6,546 nt of DNA from Chitinophagaceae bacterium UBA4412 (GTDB lineage: Bacteria; Bacteroidota; Bacteroidia; Chitinophagales; Chitinophagaceae), in contig DGQO01000259.1 in NCBI GenBank assembly GCA_002400445.1, positions 2,576 to 9,121 of the forward strand. The letters are read 5' to 3'. A model generated the notes under the pieces. It saw only the letters and a program-made list of their open reading frames with translations. It did no database searches and was not told the origin of the DNA. Shown here one piece after another: positions 1-6,546 of this stretch. Position numbers and translations under genes: made by a program. Each line of letters begins with the position of its first letter. Within the stretch, counting starts at the first letter, position 1.

Positions 1-1
1 T

Positions 2-3000
2 GCTACAATTTTATCCCCAACTTCTGCTACAACAAACATCACTGGCCTTGTAGCAGGAAGCTATGTGTTTCAATTGAAAGTAACAGACAATGCTGGTGCC
101 ACAGGCATTAGTAGTGTAAAAGTGAATGTTAATGCCGCTCCCGTTGGAAGCTGTAATCAAGCAGTCCCCAAAACCTATTTGCTCACTCAAACAAGTCCTG
201 GGGAAATTTATCGTCCAAACGGCTCTGCCTGGAAAGGCGGTGACACGATTAAAATTACCGGGACATCCTATACCGTTATTGAATTTAATAATATAGGTGG
301 CGACGAATGCAGGCCGCTCGTCATTATGCCGCTTACTACAGTAACTACACCAGCATTCCGGTTTAAAAATAATTGTCGTTATATCAAAGTGTGGGGAGGA
401 AATACGCCTTATGGTATTAAGGTAAATGGAGGACCGCTTGCTATCACCAGTTGCCACCACATAGAGGCGGATAATATAGAATGCACCGGCGGAAGCACTG
501 GAATATATTGCAAGCAGGATGTGGTTTATGATGAGCCGATGACATGGGGAGACAATTACCGCATGACCAAATTCTCCTTTAAAAATATGTGGATTCATGA
601 TGTGGATGGCGAAGGAATGTACATCGGTATAACGCAACCAAGCGGGCTTACCGTAAAAAGTACCTGGAGTGGTCTTGATACCACCATCGTACCTATCAGA
701 CTGGACAGTGTAGAGATTGCCAATTGCATTGTAGAGCGCTGTGCCTGGGACGGGATACAACTATCTAATGCCCGGAATGGCAATAGCATTCATGATAACA
801 TCGTAAGAAATTTCGGCACGATCAACAAGAGCAGCCAGCAGGCCGGCATTATCTTGGGCGGCAATAGTAATGGTGATGTTTACAATAATACCATAATTAA
901 AGGAACAGGTAATGGAATTGAAATCTTTGGTTATGGCGTAATTAACCTTTATGGAAATTCTTTAGACAGTTGTGGCTACGATGGTAATACCAATCCAAAT
1001 GGCACCCAAGGCCAGCATTCTATCTATGGCAGTGATAACACTAGTGTGGTAGAAGCGAATCCGAAACAAACCCTTAATATTTACAATAATGCTGTAAATC
1101 ACCCGATGAGTACAGGCGCCATTTACATTGGGGGCGAGTTTAATAATTCCTTTCCATCATCCGTTTACAACAATACTTTTTGCATACCCAATGCACCTGG
1201 TAATTGGCAAAGTGTCTATATAAAATCATATGTCGCCGGCTCAACGAGTTCCAATAATACCCTTTATTGTGGCGCAGGTACACTTCCTCCTAATCAATTG
1301 CCCACTGCTAATGCCGGCCCGGATAAAACCATCACCCTCCCGGTAAACACGGTTACCCTTACTGGAAGCGGTACAGATTCGGATGGAAGTATTGCCGCTT
1401 ATGCATGGCGGCAAGTGAGTGGGCCTGGAAACAGCAGTATTGCTGCAGCACAAAACGCCAGTACCGCAATCAATAATTTAGTGGAGGGCGTTTATGTAAT
1501 AGAACTGCAGGTAACAGACAATGCAGGCGGCATAGGAAAAGACAGTGTTACGATTATGGTTAATAAAGCCAACTCGACTTACCTGCCAGCCGTGAACCCG
1601 GCCAATCCAGTAAATGGTTTGGACTATAAGTACTATGAAGGTACCTGGGATGCATTGCCCAATTTTGATGCGCTCACTCCATTGAAGGCAGGAACTGTTG
1701 CTGGCTTTGATCTTAGTCTTGCTGCCAAGGCTGATTACTTTGGATTTAGCTTTAAGGGCTATGTACAAGTACCTGCAGATGCAGTGTATACATTTTATAC
1801 TGCTTCAGATGATGGTAGCAAATTATTCATTGATAATGTAGAAGTGGTCAACAATGATGGCTTGCATAGTGATGCTGAAAAATCAGGCACTATCGGCCTT
1901 GCCGCCGGTAAGCACGCTATCACTGTAGTCTATTTTGAAAAGACTGGTGGTAATACGCTTACGGCAAGTATCCATGGTGGAAGCTTAACAAAGCAGCTCA
2001 TTCCATCTAATCTTTTATATCGCAGCGGGGCGGCTAATATTGCTCCCACTGCAAATGCAGGTTCTACTCAAAACATCACTCTGCCATCAAACAGCGTATC
2101 CCTGAGTGGTAGTGGTGCAGATGCAGATGGTACGATCAGTAGTTACAGTTGGGCAAAAATTTCAGGCCCGGCAACTGGTAATATCAGTAATGCAAATGCA
2201 GCTTTAACTACAGTAACAGGGCTCACAGAAGGCACTTACCAGTTCCGCCTCACGGTAACTGATAACGCTGGCGCAACAGCTACTGCAACTACACAGGTAG
2301 TCGTAAATGCCGCATTGGCCGGAGTAAAAATTGTAAGAGTGAATCTGTTTGGCGGAAGCAATGGTCACACTGATACCAGGTGGAATAACTGGAATATCTC
2401 TGCCAGCATAAATAGTGCAAACTTCATGTATGAAGACCGTACGACCAGTAATATTAAAGCAACATTGGGTGGCGATATTATGGTAGTAGACAATGGTGCC
2501 GGCTATGCCAATGGTGCCACTGCTACCGATGCGCCGGTACTGCGCTATAATACCGCCGCTACAAGCCAGCGGGATCTTACGATCAAAGGCTTAAGCCCCT
2601 CGAAAATTTATACAATGGAATTTTACGGCAGTCGCAACAATACTGGCAACCGAACACTGGTGGTGATTAATGGAAAAATGGATACGATTAATACAGATAA
2701 AAACAGTAGTGACTTTGCAAGATTTGTAGATGTAACGCCTAATGCAAGCGGTACAGTAATCGTAAATCTCAGCCGCATTGGGGTATGGAATTATCTTGCA
2801 GGCTTTACCATTACGGAGCAGGGCGATGCGTCAGGCACAGTGGCAGGCAATAATCCTTATGGAAAATCAGGCAATCAAACTTATGTTGGAGAAGACCTCG
2901 TGGAATTAGGCGCAAACGCTGTAAGTGTGTATCCGAATCCTTTTGTAAGCTCCTTTAAAGTACAATTGAACAATAAAGCTGTGGGAGATTATGTACTCAA

Positions 3001-3169
3001 ACTTTCCTCTCCCGCCGGCCAGGTTGTTTACTATAAAAAAGTAAACAAAGCCAGTGCATCTACGGTGGAAACGATTAATGTGAGTAACCTTGTTTCCGGT
3101 ACTTATGTGCTACAGATTATTTCCGTAGCTACCGGCCAGCAAACGGTGCATAAGGTGATTAAAAATTAG
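2..3169 (+). CDS. Large secreted PKD / beta-helix / PA14 protein with T9SS sorting domain (5'-partial)
   Basis: The frame is open from the first bases, so the start is upstream; 1055 residues are visible, ending in TAG. Domains by position: the tail of a PKD repeat (2-~140); a right-handed parallel beta-helix (~155-1290) with Asn/Gly-rich rungs such as HDVDGEGMYIG and NSIHDNIVRNF; a second PKD (~1301-1567, opening PTANAGPDKTITLP); a PA14 module (~1574-2030, with YTFYTASDDGSKLFID); a third PKD (~2045-2309, PTANAGSTQNITLP); an unassigned ~165-residue module (2324-2821); a linker; and a T9SS type A sorting domain (2921-3166). The sorting domain implies export through the Sec and T9SS routes to the cell surface or medium. 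Beta-helix and PA14 modules are common in carbohydrate-active or adhesive proteins, so glycan binding or cleavage is a reasonable inference. No catalytic residues can be assigned. It could equally be a non-enzymatic adhesin. The next gene is convergent, so this gene ends its transcription unit. Confidence 0.93.
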   Translation, partial: ATILSPTSATTNITGLVAGSYVFQLKVTDNAGATGISSVKVNVNAAPVGSCNQAVPKTYLLTQTSPGEIYRPNGSAWKGGDTIKITGTSYTVIEFNNIGGDECRPLVIMPLTTVTTPAFRFKNNCRYIKVWGGNTPYGIKVNGGPLAITSCHHIEADNIECTGGSTGIYCKQDVVYDEPMTWGDNYRMTKFSFKNMWIHDVDGEGMYIGITQPSGLTVKSTWSGLDTTIVPIRLDSVEIANCIVERCAWDGIQLSNARNGNSIHDNIVRNFGTINKSSQQAGIILGGNSNGDVYNNTIIKGTGNGIEIFGYGVINLYGNSLDSCGYDGNTNPNGTQGQHSIYGSDNTSVVEANPKQTLNIYNNAVNHPMSTGAIYIGGEFNNSFPSSVYNNTFCIPNAPGNWQSVYIKSYVAGSTSSNNTLYCGAGTLPPNQLPTANAGPDKTITLPVNTVTLTGSGTDSDGSIAAYAWRQVSGPGNSSIAAAQNASTAINNLVEGVYVIELQVTDNAGGIGKDSVTIMVNKANSTYLPAVNPANPVNGLDYKYYEGTWDALPNFDALTPLKAGTVAGFDLSLAAKADYFGFSFKGYVQVPADAVYTFYTASDDGSKLFIDNVEVVNNDGLHSDAEKSGTIGLAAGKHAITVVYFEKTGGNTLTASIHGGSLTKQLIPSNLLYRSGAANIAPTANAGSTQNITLPSNSVSLSGSGADADGTISSYSWAKISGPATGNISNANAALTTVTGLTEGTYQFRLTVTDNAGATATATTQVVVNAALAGVKIVRVNLFGGSNGHTDTRWNNWNISASINSANFMYEDRTTSNIKATLGGDIMVVDNGAGYANGATATDAPVLRYNTAATSQRDLTIKGLSPSKIYTMEFYGSRNNTGNRTLVVINGKMDTINTDKNSSDFARFVDVTPNASGTVIVNLSRIGVWNYLAGFTITEQGDASGTVAGNNPYGKSGNQTYVGEDLVELGANAVSVYPNPFVSSFKVQLNNKAVGDYVLKLSSPAGQVVYYKKVNKASASTVETINVSNLVSGTYVLQIISVATGQQTVHKVIKN
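2921..3166 (+). other. T9SS type A C-terminal sorting domain
   Basis: The last ~82 residues of the large secreted protein open with VSVYPNPF, the classic start of Por-secretion-system C-terminal domains. They continue with the usual beta-strand pattern: YVLKLSSPAGQVVYYKK, then a strand containing VSGTYVLQI, and a basic end at KVIKN. In characterised systems this domain directs passage through the type IX translocon and is removed by the sortase PorU during attachment to A-LPS. Its presence limits the organism to the Bacteroidota and related lineages. Confidence 0.93.
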
Positions 3170-3191
3170 GATAGTTTTTTAGAGTTAGATT

Positions 3192-3225
3192 AAAAATGGG
3201 GGTGGTTTTTACCACCCCCTTTTTT
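3192..3225. terminator. Bidirectional intrinsic terminator between convergent genes
   Basis: GGGGGTGGT (3198-3206) pairs perfectly with ACCACCCCC (3211-3219) around a TTTT loop. The 9-bp stem is followed by a run of six T on the plus strand and preceded by AAAAAT (3192-3197), which gives a U-rich tail on the minus strand too. It lies 28 bases after the stop of the secreted-protein gene and 14 bases after the stop of the convergent esterase gene, so it can serve both. Confidence 0.9.
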
Positions 3226-3233
3226 ATGCAAAT

Positions 3234-3965
3234 TTAAAACCGGGTATTTAAGTATTCCGGTAGCATGGCTTTCCAGGTAGGCCAGTCATGCGTCCACTCC
3301 TGCCCCCATACATCAAGTTCATGAGGAATTCCCTGCTGATGCAGCACATGCGACATATTTCTTGCGCCCTGCGGATCTTCGTAAGCGCCGCTGCCGGTAA
3401 GGAGATGAATATGCTTGCTTCCACGAATATGATTGAGGTACCACTCATCGCCCAGGTTGGGCAGGTAGTGCACCGGAGAATTGAAATAAACCTGGTCGTC
3501 ATAAAAACCTTTGCTGTATTCCGTTAAATCATACACACCGCTCATCGCAATTACACCCTGGAAAAGGTCGGGGCGCTTTAAAAAAAGATTCATGCTGTGC
3601 AAGGCGCCAAATGAAGCGCCGCTCACGATAATCGGCGTTTCCTGTGATGTATTATTTTTGATAAATGGCACTACCTCATTAAAAATATAGTCATTAAACT
3701 GGTTGTGGCGGATGCCTTTGTGCGCTCCTTCCATCTCATTGTTCAGCCAGCTTTCTTTATTTACACTGTTTACAGAAAATACCCGCAATTTGCCGCTGTC
3801 TATTATGGGTTGCAGCACATCCATCAATTGGAATCGCTCATATTCCAGATAATCTGCACCTGCTGTGGGCACCAGCAATAAGGCAAAACCATAATGGCCG
3901 TATGATACAATGGGCATGTCTTTGCCCAGGGCCGGACTGTACCAGCTAAAAGTTTCTCTTCTCAT
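3234..3965 (-). CDS. Esterase-family alpha/beta hydrolase
   Basis: This 243-residue protein has the alpha/beta-hydrolase fold of the putative-esterase (esterase D-like) group. The nucleophile elbow is GASFG with Ser118, preceded by the strand PIIVS. A candidate acid is Glu196 or Asp197 in GSGAYEDP, and the candidate catalytic His is His226 in WTHDWPTW. The N-terminus (RRETFSWYSPALGKDM, then VSYGHYG) and DQVYFNSPVHYLPNL match a pattern I associate with short cytoplasmic esterase-like proteins. There is no signal peptide or membrane segment. An ATG at 4076 would add 37 residues, but these run inside the 3' end of the upstream ParA gene in another frame, look unrelated to the family, and include a basic KRRR stretch; the ATG at 3965 is the only later ATG before the domain. 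No clear Shine-Dalgarno site is seen. It lies 62 bases after ParA on the same strand, so the two are probably co-transcribed. The substrate is unknown. Confidence 0.87.
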   Translation of the reverse strand: MRRETFSWYSPALGKDMPIVSYGHYGFALLLVPTAGADYLEYERFQLMDVLQPIIDSGKLRVFSVNSVNKESWLNNEMEGAHKGIRHNQFNDYIFNEVVPFIKNNTSQETPIIVSGASFGALHSMNLFLKRPDLFQGVIAMSGVYDLTEYSKGFYDDQVYFNSPVHYLPNLGDEWYLNHIRGSKHIHLLTGSGAYEDPQGARNMSHVLHQQGIPHELDVWGQEWTHDWPTWKAMLPEYLNTRF

Positions 3966-4027
3966 GAAATGGAATGTTTTTTGAAATGTGTGGTCAGGAA
4001 CTCCTGCAAAGATACCGGTGCAGGCAG

Positions 4028-4771
4028 TTATTCCACCACGCCTTCTTTTATTTCCGTCCACAGTTCCCTGTAGCATCGGGCAGCATAGCTACTATTTGCA
4101 AATTCCATTACTGGTGATTTGTACACGCCCATCTTCTCTACATCACTCAGGTATGGAATATAGTTTTGAAAAAATCTCTTGTCTTTATACATTTCCTCCA
4201 TCGTTTCATTATGCAAATTCTTCCGCAAGTCTACCATGGAAAAAAAGCACATCATCTTATGCATATCAAGATCCTTTTCTTTAAAATAATCTTTAACCAT
4301 ATTATAGGTCCGGATAGATAATGTGGTGGGAATTACCGGCATGAGTACAATATCTGCGGCGCTAAAAATATTTTCCGAAAGCGCCGAGAATCCGGGCGGA
4401 CAGTCGATAAAAACAAAATCATATTCTTTGTCTAACTGCTTTACGATGGTTTTGAGCCGGTTCTTATTACCCTTCATTTCATCCTGGATGATATCGAAAC
4501 TTTTTGCCGAATTATCTGCAGGAATCACATCCATCAATTCAAAGTCAGTAGACATAATGGCCTCTTCGAGGTTAGCATCTTTTGCAATTAACTTTTTTAT
4601 ACCCGGATGCACTTTTGGCTTCGCCTTATAATAGAAGGAAGAGGAGCCTTGTGGGTCAATATCCCAAAGCAAGGTTTTAAAACCATCGGCGGCAGCCAGG
4701 TAAGCGAAATTTACGCAGGAAGCTGTTTTTCCCACACCGCCTTTGAGATTGTATAAAGCAATTACGATCAT
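4028..4771 (-). CDS. ParA/Soj-family ATPase (orphan, no ParB visible)
   Basis: This 247-residue protein is a deviant Walker-A P-loop ATPase. KGGVGKT at residues 10-16 carries both the signature Lys10 and the P-loop Lys15. Walker A' is DIDPQG (37-42), and Walker B is FVFIDCPPG (119-127) with Asp123. The length is normal for a small ParA with no N-terminal DNA-binding extension. Such ATPases dimerise on ATP, bind DNA non-specifically, and position plasmids, chromosomes or protein cargo. A basic patch, MVDLRKNLH (179-187), may contact DNA; this is an inference. No ParB gene or parS-like cluster lies beside it, and the only downstream partner is an esterase-like hydrolase, so a role in cargo positioning other than chromosome segregation is possible. 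The ATG at 4771 sits directly before the first beta strand, as expected for the family. The gene is divergent from the peptidase gene. Confidence 0.93.
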   Translation of the reverse strand: MIVIALYNLKGGVGKTASCVNFAYLAAADGFKTLLWDIDPQGSSSFYYKAKPKVHPGIKKLIAKDANLEEAIMSTDFELMDVIPADNSAKSFDIIQDEMKGNKNRLKTIVKQLDKEYDFVFIDCPPGFSALSENIFSAADIVLMPVIPTTLSIRTYNMVKDYFKEKDLDMHKMMCFFSMVDLRKNLHNETMEEMYKDKRFFQNYIPYLSDVEKMGVYKSPVMEFANSSYAARCYRELWTEIKEGVVE

Positions 4772-4797
4772 GAGTTGAACGGGGTTAATCGGTGAAC

Positions 4798-4825
4798 GAA
4801 ATATATTTGTTTTGCCGGGAGCAAA
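4798..4825 (-). promoter_or_regulatory. Possible Bacteroidetes-type promoter for parA-esterase
   Basis: On the minus strand, TTTG (plus 4825-4822) is followed after 16 bases by TATATTTC (plus 4805-4798). This is one mismatch from the Bacteroidetes -7 element TAnnTTTG, but the spacer is shorter than the usual ~19 bases. It would place transcription start about 20 bases before the ATG at 4771. The match is suggestive only, since A/T-rich spacers produce such motifs by chance. Confidence 0.25.
4802..4809 (+). promoter_or_regulatory. Possible -7 element (TATATTTG) facing the peptidase gene
   Basis: TATATTTG is an exact match to the Bacteroidetes -7 consensus TAnnTTTG. No good TTTG lies at the usual distance upstream; the nearest TTG (4775-4777) is 24 bases away. 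If used, it would give the peptidase mRNA a leader of about 140 bases. It overlaps the minus-strand candidate because both share the palindrome AAATATATTT (4799-4808). Confidence 0.22.
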
Positions 4826-4860
4826 TGTTGCTGGCTAAGGAAAGATAATAAATTATTTAC

Positions 4861-4873
4861 GGATATAATATCC
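4861..4873. repeat. 13-base inverted repeat GGATAT-A-ATATCC
   Basis: The two 6-base arms are perfectly complementary around a single central A, in the middle of the divergent spacer between parA and the peptidase gene. Its position would suit a regulator binding site affecting either gene. The site is short and A/T-rich, so chance is a real alternative. A second perfect palindrome, CCATGCATGG, lies nearby at 4899-4908. Confidence 0.3.
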
Positions 4874-4957
4874 AAATTCCATCTCCTTTTATCACAAACC
4901 ATGCATGGATGCCAGCAAAAAAACTATCTTGTTCATCCATAAAAAACGGTTTACCAT

Positions 4958-6546
4958 ATGATCATTTTTTCTAAAAAAACTTCTCTTGCAGCATTTTTTA
5001 TCCTGGCTGCGGTTTCAGGTATCGGTCAGCAAAAAAAAAGCCTGACAGACGACCAATACTTCAAATCTAATTTTAAGGATATCATTCAACTCCTTCCCAA
5101 TGCAAGCCGCTGGATAGATGACAACAATTTATTGCTGATACGGGATAATAAAACCTATGTGCTGAATGCTAAAACAGGGATAGAGCGGGAAGCTACCGAT
5201 GCAGACAAACCTGTAGCAAAACCAGATGAACTGCCTTCAGCCTTTGTACAGTCAAAGAATATTTTTGTGAAAAAAGATGGTCAGACATTTCAACTAACTA
5301 ATGATGACGCTGTTGAAACAAATCCTGTAGTGAGCCCGGATGGGATGTACGTTGCTTATACAAAAGGCAATAATTTGTACAGTGCAAATATCAATACAAA
5401 AAAGGAAACACGCCTCACTACAGATGGCAGCGAAATGATCTTAAACGGATATGCCAGTTGGGTATATATGGAAGAAATCCTGGGCAGGCGCAGCCTGTAC
5501 CGGTCTTTTTGGTGGAGCCCGGATAGTAAACATATTGCGTTCTTCCGGAGTGATGATACGCAAGTGCCGGAGTTCATTATTACAGATGGTGCCGGTCAGC
5601 ATGGCCTTGTAGAAAAACGGAGATACCCTAAGGCCGGGGATAAAAATCCAGAGGTGAAAGTAGGCATTGTAAAGCCGGATGGTGGCGCAATTGTTTGGAG
5701 TGATTTTGATGAAAAGCAGGATCAGTATTTTGGCCAGCCTTACTGGAAACCTGATGGCAGCAGCTTGCTGGTGCAATGGATGAACCGTAAACAGGACGAA
5801 TTAAAAATTTGGGCAGTAAATCCTGCCACCGGCGCTAAGCAATCTTTTTATGAAGAAACACAAAAGACCTGGATAAGCCTGGATACCGAAGACAGACTGG
5901 AATTTTTGGAGAATGGAAAAGGATTTATCTTAAAAAGTGATGCAACAGGCTGGAACCATCTTTACTACTATGATATGCAGGGCAAATTGCTCAATGCTAT
6001 TACCAGCGGAAACTTTACGGTAACAGGCTTGAGAAAAGTAGATGAGAAGAAAGGCATCGTTTACTTCACAGCAAGAAAGGAAAATAGTGCACACAGCGAT
6101 TTTTACAGGGTGAACCTGGATGGTAAAAAAATGCAACGCCTCAGTTTTGGAGATTACACGCATTCCATCAGCAGTATCTCTCCACAGGGTAGTTATTTTG
6201 TAACGCAATACAGTAACAGTGCTACACCTGCCCGGCTGGCAGTAGTGAGCAATACTGGTAAGATTATAAAAGAACTGGGCGATAGTAAGGGCGCAGCTTT
6301 TGAGGAGTATGCGCTTGCAAAAACGGAAATCATCAGGGTAAAAAGTGATGACGGTTTATTTGAATTGCCCCTGAAAATTACATGGCCTGCGGCAATGGAT
6401 AAAAGCAAGAAATATCCCGTGCTCATCAGTATTTATGGCGGGCCGGATGCAGGAACTGTTATGGACAATTGGACGCTAAGCGGTACCCAGCAGTTCTATG
6501 CAAAAGAAGGTCTCATACAAGTGTCCATGGATCATCGGGCGAGCGG
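4958..6546 (+). CDS. Secreted S9B dipeptidyl peptidase IV (3'-partial)
   Basis: The frame runs open from ATG at 4958 to the window end, giving 529 residues of an expected ~700-730. Residues 1-~24 form a Sec signal peptide (basic KK, then hydrophobic LAAFFILAAVSGIG). The DPP IV beta-propeller domain follows. WVYMEE (168-173) supplies the two glutamates, E172 and E173, equivalent to the pair that holds the substrate N-terminus in human DPP IV. RYPKAGDKNPEVKV and the segment SDATGWNHLYYYD also follow the DPP IV pattern. The hydrolase domain begins near residue 455; SIYGGP provides the Tyr (493) matching the oxyanion-hole Tyr547 of human DPP IV, and VSMDHRAS is the strand after it. The catalytic Ser, Asp and His lie beyond the window. 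The family releases X-Pro or X-Ala dipeptides from peptide N-termini, in Bacteroidetes usually in the periplasm or at the surface. No Shine-Dalgarno site is evident. A prolyl tripeptidyl peptidase is less likely given the Glu pair. Confidence 0.93.
   Translation, partial: MIIFSKKTSLAAFFILAAVSGIGQQKKSLTDDQYFKSNFKDIIQLLPNASRWIDDNNLLLIRDNKTYVLNAKTGIEREATDADKPVAKPDELPSAFVQSKNIFVKKDGQTFQLTNDDAVETNPVVSPDGMYVAYTKGNNLYSANINTKKETRLTTDGSEMILNGYASWVYMEEILGRRSLYRSFWWSPDSKHIAFFRSDDTQVPEFIITDGAGQHGLVEKRRYPKAGDKNPEVKVGIVKPDGGAIVWSDFDEKQDQYFGQPYWKPDGSSLLVQWMNRKQDELKIWAVNPATGAKQSFYEETQKTWISLDTEDRLEFLENGKGFILKSDATGWNHLYYYDMQGKLLNAITSGNFTVTGLRKVDEKKGIVYFTARKENSAHSDFYRVNLDGKKMQRLSFGDYTHSISSISPQGSYFVTQYSNSATPARLAVVSNTGKIIKELGDSKGAAFEEYALAKTEIIRVKSDDGLFELPLKITWPAAMDKSKKYPVLISIYGGPDAGTVMDNWTLSGTQQFYAKEGLIQVSMDHRAS

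Noticed and set aside
11..760. A 249-codon open frame on the minus strand, antisense to the beta-helix region.
   Set aside because: The plus strand encodes a coherent beta-helix with family motifs across the same bases. The minus translation shows no recognisable domain and has an unremarkable, scrambled composition.
3966..4076. A 37-residue N-terminal extension of the esterase from an ATG at 4076.
   Set aside because: Part of it overlaps the 3' end of the parA gene in another frame. The extension does not resemble the family N-terminus, which begins naturally at the ATG at 3965.
3988..4631. Plus-strand open frames of ~100 codons opposite parA.
   Set aside because: They are shadows of the minus-strand ParA gene, whose Walker motifs are unmistakable.
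4028..4771. The ParA as part of a plasmid partition or mobile-element module.
   Set aside because: No ParB, replication protein, integrase, or iteron array lies nearby, and the flanking genes look like ordinary chromosomal genes with similar base composition.
4901..4942. A 13-codon ORF (MHGCQQKNYLVHP) in frame upstream of the peptidase gene, as a possible leader peptide.
   Set aside because: It has no ribosome binding site, no regulatory codon run, and no terminator/antiterminator structure after it. A chance ORF is the simpler reading.
5356..6426. Several minus-strand open frames of 73-111 codons opposite the peptidase gene.
   Set aside because: They lie antisense to the continuous DPP IV reading frame and show no family motifs.

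Overview
The window comes from a member of the Bacteroidota, probably a Chitinophagaceae-like soil or freshwater organism. The evidence is a C-terminal type IX secretion (T9SS) sorting domain, a Bacteroidetes-style secreted dipeptidyl peptidase, moderate GC with A/T-rich spacers, and starts that lack clear Shine-Dalgarno sites. The genus is an inference; no rRNA or other marker is present.

Layout: (1) Positions 2-3169 (+) hold the C-terminal 1055 residues of a large secreted modular protein whose start lies upstream. Its order is PKD, right-handed parallel beta-helix, PKD, PA14, PKD, an unassigned beta-sandwich-like module, and the T9SS sorting domain. (2) Positions 3198-3225 hold a strong GC hairpin flanked by A and T runs. 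It can terminate both this gene and the convergent minus-strand pair. (3) A minus-strand pair follows: a ParA/Soj-type ATPase (4028-4771) and, 62 bases downstream, an esterase-fold alpha/beta hydrolase (3234-3965). (4) A 186-base divergent intergenic region (4772-4957) holds promoter-like and palindromic motifs. (5) Positions 4958-6546 (+) hold the N-terminal 529 residues of a secreted S9B dipeptidyl peptidase IV, cut by the window end before the catalytic Ser, Asp and His.

The two outer genes fit polymer-degrading life at the cell surface: one protein that may bind or cut glycans, and one peptidase that trims proline-containing peptides. The ParA-esterase pair is cytoplasmic. It is the least explained part of the window, because the ATPase has no visible ParB or cargo partner and is followed by a hydrolase of unknown substrate. 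I saw no RNA gene, CRISPR array, insertion sequence or phage gene. The most interesting items are the orphan ParA with its hydrolase neighbour and the unassigned module before the sorting domain; neither is proof of a new system.
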